Assembly: GCA_003216635.1 (NCBI GenBank)
Contig: QCIO01000007.1
Coordinates: forward strand, 1-64,000
Source: Prochlorococcus sp. AG-402-L23
GTDB taxonomy: Bacteria; Cyanobacteriota; Cyanobacteriia; PCC-6307; Cyanobiaceae
Reading direction: 5' to 3'
Length of the DNA stretch: 64,000 bases
The notes under the pieces are model-generated. The model made no database searches and was not told the origin of the DNA. It saw only the letters and a program-made list of their open reading frames with translations. Each line of letters starts with the position of its first letter. The stretch's first letter is position 1. Both the position numbers and the translations under genes were made by a program. This document shows positions 57,253 to 64,000 of this stretch, one piece after another.

Positions 57253-59286
57253 GTGATTCATCTCAATAAAGGTAAACCATTTCCTTTAGGGAGTTCTCTA
57301 ACTTCACAAGGGGTTAATTTTTCCTTAATAGCCACAAATGCAGAATATGTAGAAATCTTATTGTTTGAGAAAGAGGACTCTATTTCTCCAAAAAGTATAT
57401 TCAAACTAGATCAGACTCATAATAAAGGCCCTTACTGGCATGCGGAAATAAAAAATCTAGATGAAGGTTGTATTTATGCTTTTAGAGTAAAACAAAAAAA
57501 TAATGAAATTAATAATAACTATGAAAAAAAAGTATTACTTGATCCATGTTCAAGGGGTATTGCAGGATGGGGAAGTTATAAAAGAGAAAATACATTAAAA
57601 ACGCACGAAAATACTAATTCTTGTCTTAAAAGCGTTGTTTGCGATAGGAAATTATTTAATTTTAAGGATTATCCAAGACCAAAACATTCTTGGGAAGAAA
57701 CAATTATTTATGAACTCCATATCAAAGCTTTCACTGAATCAACTGATAAAGATGAAAGTTGTTTTAAGAAATTTTTAAAAAAAATTCCCTATCTCAAAGA
57801 ACTGGGTATTACAACAATTGAATTACTTCCAATTTTTTGTTTTGATCCTACCGATGCCCCAAATGGCCTAAAAAATTTTTGGGGTTATAGTCCAATTAAT
57901 TGGTTTACTCCGCATTTTGAATATCTTTCGAATGAATCCTCCGAAAAGAATAGAGAGGAATTTAGAAGATTTGTAGAGGAATGTCATAAAGCGGACATTG
58001 AAGTCATCTTAGATGTTGTATACAATCACACTTCCGAAGGTGATTCAAAAGGGCCAGCAATATCTTGGAAAGGTATAGATGAAAATCTTTATTACTTTAT
58101 TGGAAAAGATAAAAATTATCAGGACGTCTCCGGATGTGGTAATACTATTGCAGCAAACAGAGGATTAGTTAGAAAACTAATAATTGAATCATTAAAATGT
58201 TGGGCGAGTGAATTAGGAGTTGATGGTTTTAGATTTGATTTAGGAATTGCCCTATCAAGAGGAGAAAATCTTTCACCGCTTGATAATCCTCCAATTTTTG
58301 AAGATATAGAATGTGAACCAGAACTTATCGATATCAAGTTCATAAGTGAGCCATGGGATTGTGGTGGTTTATATAAATTAGGTGATTTCCCATCTAAGAA
58401 TACTTTCACTTGGAATGGTCATTTTAGAGATGACTTGCGGAGATTTTGGAAGGGAGATAAAGATACAGCCTGGAATATGAGCGATAAAATAAAAGGGACG
58501 CCATCTATTTATAAAGAAGATAATATTTTCCCAAAATCAATAAATTTTATTACTTCACATGATGGATTCACTCTTAAAGATTTAGTAACTTTCAATAGAA
58601 AACATAATTTTGCCAATAGAGAACAAAATAGAGATGGTGATAACCATAACAATTCTTGGAATCATGGTACAGAGGGACCAACTACAAACTTATTAATTAA
58701 TGATTTAAGAAAAAGACAACAAAAAAATCTTATTCTTAGTTTACTTATATCTAAAGGTGTTCCAATGATACTTATGGGTGATGAGATAGGAAGGTCACAA
58801 GGTGGTAACAATAATTCTTGGTGCCAAAATAATTTATTGGGCTGGATGAATTGGGAACATGGTCAACAAGATTTGGAATTATTAGAATATTTTAAATACG
58901 TTATAAAAATCCGAAAAAAACTAATAAACATTTTTAATCCATCATTCTTCCATAATAATCAAACCAATGAAAATATTCCAAGATATCATTGGCATGGAAC
59001 AAAGTTAGATAGACCTGATTGGAGTAGTTGGTCTCACACAGTTGCCGTTAGCATTAACAAAGGCAATACTAATCCGCTGGTCTGGATAGGTTTAAATGCA
59101 TATTCAAAAAGTATCGATTTCCCCTTACCGAAATGTAAATATAATTGGTTAAAAGTAGTTGACACTAGCATGTCTGAGATTTTTAAACCCTTAACTATTA
59201 ATGAAAATTCTGTTTCAATAAAGAGTAGAAGCTCTTTATTAATCATTTCAGAAGAAGTATTTGGGACAAAAAAAAATACATTCTAA
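57253..59286 (+). CDS. glgX: Glycogen debranching enzyme/isoamylase (GlgX-like)
   Basis: A 677-aa glycoside hydrolase family 13 enzyme. The N-terminal CBM48 part covers about residues 1-110 (GVNFSLIATNAEYVEILLF). The catalytic barrel has DVVYNHT, GFRFDLG (nucleophile Asp), SEPWD and FITSHDG. It removes alpha-1,6 branches from glycogen. The start is GTG. It converges with tRNA-Gly. Confidence 0.9.
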   Translation: MIHLNKGKPFPLGSSLTSQGVNFSLIATNAEYVEILLFEKEDSISPKSIFKLDQTHNKGPYWHAEIKNLDEGCIYAFRVKQKNNEINNNYEKKVLLDPCSRGIAGWGSYKRENTLKTHENTNSCLKSVVCDRKLFNFKDYPRPKHSWEETIIYELHIKAFTESTDKDESCFKKFLKKIPYLKELGITTIELLPIFCFDPTDAPNGLKNFWGYSPINWFTPHFEYLSNESSEKNREEFRRFVEECHKADIEVILDVVYNHTSEGDSKGPAISWKGIDENLYYFIGKDKNYQDVSGCGNTIAANRGLVRKLIIESLKCWASELGVDGFRFDLGIALSRGENLSPLDNPPIFEDIECEPELIDIKFISEPWDCGGLYKLGDFPSKNTFTWNGHFRDDLRRFWKGDKDTAWNMSDKIKGTPSIYKEDNIFPKSINFITSHDGFTLKDLVTFNRKHNFANREQNRDGDNHNNSWNHGTEGPTTNLLINDLRKRQQKNLILSLLISKGVPMILMGDEIGRSQGGNNNSWCQNNLLGWMNWEHGQQDLELLEYFKYVIKIRKKLINIFNPSFFHNNQTNENIPRYHWHGTKLDRPDWSSWSHTVAVSINKGNTNPLVWIGLNAYSKSIDFPLPKCKYNWLKVVDTSMSEIFKPLTINENSVSIKSRSSLLIISEEVFGTKKNTF

Positions 59287-59287
59287 A

Positions 59288-59358
59288 AGCGGGCGGCGGG
59301 AATCGAACCCGCATCTTCAGCTTGGAAGGCTGAGGTTTTACCACTAAACCACGCCCGC
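59288..59358 (-). tRNA. tRNA-Gly (anticodon TCC)
   Basis: On the minus strand the acceptor GCGGGCG pairs with CGCCCGC, and the anticodon arm reads TCAGC CTTCCAA GCTGA (anticodon TCC). The T arm contains GGTTCGATTCC. No CCA is encoded. It is flanked by the glgX-like gene and the GPH transporter. Confidence 0.95.
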
Positions 59359-59419
59359 ATTAAGTAATAGAATTACCATTGCAATAATACATTATCAAAC
59401 AATCAACAAAGTAAAAAGA

Positions 59420-60817
59420 TTGGAAAATTCACACTCGAAAAAAAATATTACTAGGTCAACAACAAGATTAATGTTCTCTTATGGGCTAGGAGATGCAGGC
59501 ACAGGTTTAGTCGCGACGCAATTTGGTTTTTTTCTGTTCAAATTCTTTATTTCTGCTGGTTTACCAGTAATTATTGCAGGTTCATTATTAATGATAATAA
59601 AGATATGGGACGCAGTAAATGATCCGTTAATTGGATGGTTAAGTGATCGAACCGAATCAAGATGGGGGCCTAGAATCCCTTGGATGGTAGCAGCATCTGT
59701 TCCTCTTGGTTTCTCTTTAGCTGCGATATGGTGGACACCCACTGGTTCCATGCTAACCAAGACTATTTACTATGGAATAATTTCTATAGTCGTAATGACT
59801 GCTTATACAAGTATTAATCTTCCTTTTGCAGCTCTATCTACTGAAATTTCTGAAAAAACAGCAATAAGAACAAGATTAAACGCATCTAGATTTACTGGCT
59901 CAATAATTGCAGGACTAACTGGTTTAATAATTGCTGGAGTTGTATTAGGTTCTGAAGGATCAGCAAATAATGAATATTTTTTAATGGGAAAAATAAGTGG
60001 ATGTATTGCAGTTTCTGCAACATTAATTTCTTGTTGGGGATTGGCTCCATTTGCAAAAAAGGCACGAAGGCCTTCAGGAAAAGTGGAAGCTATAACACTT
60101 CAATTTAGAAGAATCTTCAGAAATAAAAAGTTTCTAAAAGTCATTACACTTTATATTCTTCTCTGGTGCGCCTTACAATTAATGCAAACTGTAGCTTTAA
60201 TTTATGTAGAAGATGTACTGAATGTACCAACATATATTGCGAAGTGGATACCGATACCTTTCCAAATTAGCGCTTTAGTGGGTTTACAAATATGGACCAG
60301 AGTATCAAATAAGTTGAATAGGATTTCAGCTTTAAACTATGGAGCGATGATTTGGATTCTTTCATGTACGGCAACTTTGTTTTTACCTTCTTTAACTAGG
60401 GTTTCAGGAGTTGGGGATAATTTATTTCTAAATTCAGGAAATATAATTTTGTTCATTCTTTTAATTTTCATAATCTGTCTTATTGGCATTGGAGCTTCAA
60501 CCGCTTTTCTTATTCCTTGGTCACTACTTCCTGATGCAATAGACGAAGATCCAGAGAAACCAGCAGGACTATATACCGCTTGGATGGTACTTATTCAGAA
60601 GATTGGTATCGCGTTTAGTGTTCAATTATTAGGATTTTTATTATATTTATCTGGTTATCAATCATGCTTGGTTGATCAAGATGATCTAAATATTATGGAA
60701 CAATGCTACTCAGCACAATTAACTATTAGGCTATGTATTGGTTTTATACCGTCAGTATTGGTAATAATTGGTCTTTTAATCATGAGAAAATGGGATCGAA
60801 AATTAATTATAAACTAA
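59420..60817 (+). CDS. GPH-family (MFS-type) sugar/cation symporter
   Basis: A 465-aa transporter with about 12 TM helices. It has the MelB-like start GLGDAGTGLVATQFG and DAVNDPLIGWLSDRT, a diagnostic segment of the GPH family. The substrate is unknown; a sugar or glycoside is likely by family. The start is TTG. It lies 9 bp before the mlaE-like gene. Confidence 0.87.
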   Translation: MENSHSKKNITRSTTRLMFSYGLGDAGTGLVATQFGFFLFKFFISAGLPVIIAGSLLMIIKIWDAVNDPLIGWLSDRTESRWGPRIPWMVAASVPLGFSLAAIWWTPTGSMLTKTIYYGIISIVVMTAYTSINLPFAALSTEISEKTAIRTRLNASRFTGSIIAGLTGLIIAGVVLGSEGSANNEYFLMGKISGCIAVSATLISCWGLAPFAKKARRPSGKVEAITLQFRRIFRNKKFLKVITLYILLWCALQLMQTVALIYVEDVLNVPTYIAKWIPIPFQISALVGLQIWTRVSNKLNRISALNYGAMIWILSCTATLFLPSLTRVSGVGDNLFLNSGNIILFILLIFIICLIGIGASTAFLIPWSLLPDAIDEDPEKPAGLYTAWMVLIQKIGIAFSVQLLGFLLYLSGYQSCLVDQDDLNIMEQCYSAQLTIRLCIGFIPSVLVIIGLLIMRKWDRKLIIN

Positions 60818-60826
60818 TATAAAGAT

Positions 60827-61582
60827 ATGTATTACCCAAATTTTTTTAAAAGACTTCTAGGCAGCTTAATCATTGGCGGGCAAGCAATTAATTTTATCTT
60901 TAGAGGTAAAATATCCAAAAATGATCTCTTTGAACAACTTATGGAGTCAGGTCCTGGAAGTTTGTTAATTGTATTAATTACAGGAATTGCCGCAGGTACA
61001 GTCTTTAATATTCAAGTTGCATCACAACTCACAAGTATGGGGGTTTCAAGTGAAATTGGAGGTTTATTAGCAGTAGGCATGGCGAGAGAAATGGCTCCCC
61101 TTCTAACTGCTACTTTAATGACTGGAAAGGTTGCTACAGCCTATGCTGCTCAACTGGGTACTATGAAAGTTACAGAACAAATTGAGGCAATAACCATGTT
61201 AAGGACCGAACCAGTCCAATATTTGGTAGTCCCAAGGTTACTATCGATGGTAATAATGTCTCCAATACAGTGTCTTTTGTTTTTATCAGTAGCTTTATGG
61301 AGCGGACAAATTTGGAGCACAATTTTTTATAAAGTTCCTCCAATAGTTTTTTGGACATCTGTAAGATCAGGTAATGTGAGTTTAACTAGTACAGACTTAA
61401 CTTCAATGTTAATAAAATCTGTAGTGTTCGGATTACTAATTTCAATCATTGCTTGTGGATATGGACTCACAACTAAAGGGGGTCCAAAAGAAGTTGGAAC
61501 AAGTACAACAGGCGCAGTTGTAATGACTCTCGTTACTGTATCTTTAATGGATGTATTTCTAACACAAATTTTATTTGGATGA
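60827..61582 (+). CDS. MlaE/YrbE-type ABC transporter permease
   Basis: A 251-aa membrane permease of the MlaE family (DUF140), with ESGPGSLLIVLITGIAAG, GMAREMAPLLTATLMTGKV and the AAQLGTMKVTEQIEA segment. It likely moves lipids across the envelope with an ATPase and MlaD-type protein encoded elsewhere. The end overlaps the next gene by 8 bp. The block continues to plsY. Confidence 0.9.
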   Translation: MYYPNFFKRLLGSLIIGGQAINFIFRGKISKNDLFEQLMESGPGSLLIVLITGIAAGTVFNIQVASQLTSMGVSSEIGGLLAVGMAREMAPLLTATLMTGKVATAYAAQLGTMKVTEQIEAITMLRTEPVQYLVVPRLLSMVIMSPIQCLLFLSVALWSGQIWSTIFYKVPPIVFWTSVRSGNVSLTSTDLTSMLIKSVVFGLLISIIACGYGLTTKGGPKEVGTSTTGAVVMTLVTVSLMDVFLTQILFG

Positions 61583-61991
61583 TACTATGTTTAACACTAA
61601 ATCAAAAAAAGAGGAGCCAGTAATAATATCTCCATCATTTCAGTTGCCAATCATTCTAATAGTTTTAAGTTTTATGCTTTTGTTTTTGAATATTGGTTCT
61701 TTGCCAACAATAGTTTTTGCTTCTTTTAGCTTTTTTTTATTACTTCAGTCATTCACCTTAAGGATAAAAATAACAAATGATGATTTTATCGTTTTACAAT
61801 TAGGGAAAGAGATTAGAACTTTTCCATTCAAGAACTGGATATCATGGAAATTCTTTTTCCCTATAATCCCAGGTATTTTTTATTTTAGAGAAAAGTCCAG
61901 TCCTCATTTATTACCAATTTTATTTAATCCAAAGCAATTAAAAGATGAGCTCATAAAAAAAGTTGACTCCCTGGAAATTAAAAATTCTTAA
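61575..61991 (+). CDS. DUF3119 family protein
   Basis: A 138-aa protein with two N-terminal TM helices (about residues 24-57) and a C-terminal soluble part with a PH-like feel (LRIKITNDDFIVLQLGKEIRTF). This family, which I know from cyanobacteria as DUF3119, commonly sits next to mlaE and DUF3086. Met5 (MFNTK) is an alternative start. Confidence 0.75.
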   Translation: MDDTMFNTKSKKEEPVIISPSFQLPIILIVLSFMLLFLNIGSLPTIVFASFSFFLLLQSFTLRIKITNDDFIVLQLGKEIRTFPFKNWISWKFFFPIIPGIFYFREKSSPHLLPILFNPKQLKDELIKKVDSLEIKNS

Positions 61992-62026
61992 AATTCAGAC
62001 TTTGCCTATTCATCAAAATTATTTAA

Positions 62027-63037
62027 ATGACCAATACAGAAATTTCCGACAATAATCCTGAAAAGGAATTAATAATAGATAAGTCAATTTCAGATGGCAA
62101 AACCAAACAAATTAGTAAGAAAAATACGACGCAAAATAAAAAAATTACACCAAAAAACGACAAATCAACTAAATCTTTTGATGAAATTTCTAATGAAATT
62201 TTAAGAGATCTCGTTTCAAAAAAAGACTCTTTAGTTAAAGAAATAAAAGAGTTAGAAATAAAAAAAAATGAAATAGAAAAAGATATTGAGTCAAATTTTA
62301 AAGGACAGTCAGATAATATTGCCAAAAGAGTTAAAGGCTTCCAAGAGTATTTAACTGGAGCTTTGCAAAATCTTTCACAAAACGTAGAGAAACTTGAATT
62401 AGTTTCTCAACCAATAATCGTAAAACCTTCTCCCCTTGATGAGAAAAAGCAAAACAATAGTACAAATAATATAGTTAATGTTCCCGCTCTTTCTGAAACA
62501 TTTAAGCCAGATGAAGAAATTATAAAAAGTTGCTTTTCAAGTTTTACAGAACAACCTGACTTTTATGCAGAACCTTGGAAATTAAGACGGAGTCTTGATT
62601 CATCAGATATAGAAATTATGGATGATTGGTTCTTTAACATGGGCGGAAGAGGTTCTCTTGAAAGTAGAGGATCTCGACAAAAAAATGCCTTGTTATCAGC
62701 TGGTTTAATATCTATTCTTGGCGAATTATATGGAGATCAGTTTCAGACGCTTATTTTAGCTTCGCAGCCTGAACGATTAGGTGAATGGAGAAGAATTCTT
62801 CAAGATTCACTTGGTCTCACAAGGGATGACTTTGGACCTAATAGTGGGATTGTTCTTTTTGAAAGGCCTGAAGGTGTCATCGAGAGAGCTGATAGATTAG
62901 AAGCCAACGAAGAATTGCCATTTATTATCATTGATGCATCAGAAACCTCTGTTGAAATCCCAATACTTCAATTCCCATTATGGGTTGCATTCGCTGGTTC
63001 AGATAATGAAATTTATGATGATCTTGAACTAAACTAA
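62027..63037 (+). CDS. DUF3086 family protein with coiled coil
   Basis: A 336-aa protein. The first 70 residues are Lys/Asp/Thr-rich and disordered. A coiled coil (about 65-95, [20 protein letters not shown]) follows, then a conserved globular C-terminal domain with [20 protein letters not shown] and [14 protein letters not shown]. It belongs to cyanobacterial DUF3086 as I know it; the function is unknown. It lies 5 bp upstream of plsY. Confidence 0.75.
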   Translation: MTNTEISDNNPEKELIIDKSISDGKTKQISKKNTTQNKKITPKNDKSTKSFDEISNEILRDLVSKKDSLVKEIKELEIKKNEIEKDIESNFKGQSDNIAKRVKGFQEYLTGALQNLSQNVEKLELVSQPIIVKPSPLDEKKQNNSTNNIVNVPALSETFKPDEEIIKSCFSSFTEQPDFYAEPWKLRRSLDSSDIEIMDDWFFNMGGRGSLESRGSRQKNALLSAGLISILGELYGDQFQTLILASQPERLGEWRRILQDSLGLTRDDFGPNSGIVLFERPEGVIERADRLEANEELPFIIIDASETSVEIPILQFPLWVAFAGSDNEIYDDLELN

Positions 63038-63042
63038 GCTTT

Positions 63043-63636
63043 ATGAATATCTTAATAATTTTTACAAGTTATCTTTTAGGATCACTTCCGACAGGTTTTT
63101 TAATTGGAAAATATCTCAAAAATATAGATCTAAGAACTATAGGTTCTGGATCTACAGGTGCCACAAATGTCTTAAGAAATGTTGGAAAATGGCCAGCACT
63201 TTTTGTATTTATCATTGACGTTGGGAAAGGCCTTATTGCAGTAAAAATTGCTCAATATTACACAGATCAAGGATTAATAGAAGTTATAGCAGGGATATCC
63301 GCCATCTCAGGACATATTTGGCCAATATGGCTTAGAGGTAAAGGAGGGAAAGCTGTTGCAACTGGATTAGGTATGTTTTTAGCTCTTTCTTGGAAAGTTG
63401 GACTCGCATCTCTTGGTATTTTTTTAATAGTCCTAACAAAAACTAAATTTGTTTCTTTATCCAGTATTTCAGCTGCAATCTTACTTCCTATTTTTATGTT
63501 TTTTTACCTAGGTAAATTTATGCACTCATATTTTTTTATAAGTTTAATTGTGGCATTATTAGTAATCTGGAAACATAGAACAAACATAACAAGATTGCTT
63601 AAGGGAGAAGAATCCAAAATTAATCAGAATCAATAG
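63043..63636 (+). CDS. plsY: Acyl-phosphate glycerol-3-phosphate acyltransferase PlsY
   Basis: A 197-aa membrane acyltransferase for phosphatidic acid synthesis. The motifs are [23 protein letters not shown] and [19 protein letters not shown]. It is the last gene of the mlaE-DUF3119-DUF3086-plsY run, a likely lipid-envelope unit. It overlaps the pyrF end by 17 bp. Confidence 0.95.
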   Translation: MNILIIFTSYLLGSLPTGFLIGKYLKNIDLRTIGSGSTGATNVLRNVGKWPALFVFIIDVGKGLIAVKIAQYYTDQGLIEVIAGISAISGHIWPIWLRGKGGKAVATGLGMFLALSWKVGLASLGIFLIVLTKTKFVSLSSISAAILLPIFMFFYLGKFMHSYFFISLIVALLVIWKHRTNITRLLKGEESKINQNQ

Positions 63637-64000
63637 ATTTAAATATTTCTATTAGAGCTTTATTAGGATCTATAGCTTTTGATATTGATCTACCAATTAC
63701 CAACTTAGAAGCGCCATTATCTATTGCTTCGTGAGGAGTCATAATTCTATTTTGATCATCTTTATTGTCAATATTTAATCTGATGCCTGGTGTAATAAGT
63801 TCAAAATTATCCTTATAAATAGATCTCAACATTTTTACCTCCCAAGGGGAACAGACACATCCATCTAATCCGGCATCAAAAGACAATTTTGCAAGTTTCA
63901 ATACATTTTCTTCAATTGAATTATTTCTATCAAGATCAGTTTGAAAATCTTTAAGAGAAAAGCTTGTTAAAACAGTTATTCCTACAATAAATGGAGGTTT
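63620..64000 (-). CDS. pyrF: Orotidine 5'-phosphate decarboxylase, partial (start outside window)
   Basis: The C-terminal part (127 codons visible) of the pyrimidine-synthesis enzyme. It has [22 protein letters not shown] and LVIGRSI, the phosphate-binding loops. The frame stays open to the right edge, so the TTG at 63901 is internal. It overlaps plsY by 17 bp. Confidence 0.93.
   Translation of the reverse strand, partial: KPPFIVGITVLTSFSLKDFQTDLDRNNSIEENVLKLAKLSFDAGLDGCVCSPWEVKMLRSIYKDNFELITPGIRLNIDNKDDQNRIMTPHEAIDNGASKLVIGRSISKAIDPNKALIEIFKSIDSD

Noticed and set aside
1-64000. Prophage, integron, toxin-antitoxin or defence island
   Set aside because: No integrase, transposase, restriction, toxin or phage structural genes were recognised; order and composition are uniform.

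Overview
The window is about 31% GC, densely packed and free of mobile elements. It carries cyanobacterial markers: Ni-superoxide dismutase, a high-light-inducible (HLI) protein, an Ftn2/ZipN/ARC6-type division protein, ClpR, and DUF3611/DUF3119/DUF3086 proteins. Together these point to a streamlined high-light Prochlorococcus, assigned from gene content and composition without a database search. I see no CRISPR array, prophage, insertion sequence or obvious genomic island. The interest lies in small genes, start-codon anomalies, a gene fusion and regulatory repeats.

Layout. 1-11 kb: end of a predicted outer-membrane barrel protein, lexA with a palindromic operator, argF, ftsH, ribD, cobL, nadK, pheS, surE. 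11-20 kb: ribF, thiE-thiS, two micro-ORFs, then a leftward block of larB, a TIGR03792-type gene, a trmD-ispF fusion and era, followed by a BI-1 protein, phoH and rpsP. 20-31 kb: ffh, ftn2/zipN, pdhA, a group 2 sigma factor, nnrD/E, mnmA, lnt, an FKBP. 30.8-32.3 kb: nickel module (sodN, sodX, nickel permease). 32-46.7 kb: trpC, lpd, a SpoU methyltransferase, murA, two coupled mini membrane proteins, tRNA-Leu, argD, folC, an FAD-linked oxidase, an amidohydrolase, tRNA-His, miaB, ddl, ftsQ. 46.8-54.8 kb: ftsZ, SRP RNA, panB, hemW, a PIN-TRAM protein, clpR-clpP, ilvC, cobD. 54.8-57.2 kb: HLI protein, small hypothetical genes, hup, and a 627-bp gap holding a probable broken small gene. 57.2-64 kb: glgX-like enzyme, tRNA-Gly, a GPH transporter, mlaE-like permease, DUF3119, DUF3086, plsY, and the end of pyrF.

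How the genes fit together. Most are housekeeping: cofactor synthesis (riboflavin, thiamine, cobalamin, NAD(P), pantothenate, folate), amino acids, RNA modification, peptidoglycan and division (murA, ddl, ftsQ, ftsZ, ftn2), protein targeting (ffh and its RNA ffs are both here) and proteolysis. Intergenic space is minimal. Seven convergent pairs overlap at their 3' ends, and UUG or GUG starts are frequent.

The most unusual points are: (1) a single ORF encoding complete TrmD and IspF; (2) sodX and a SpoU methyltransferase whose conserved N termini extend past the first AUG/GUG/UUG, implying non-canonical starts or homopolymer frameshifts; (3) a frameshift-split small membrane-protein gene at 56701-56913; (4) two 35-36 codon membrane proteins coupled by an ATGA overlap behind a perfect 11-bp tandem repeat; (5) tRNA-Leu ending 5 nt before argD.
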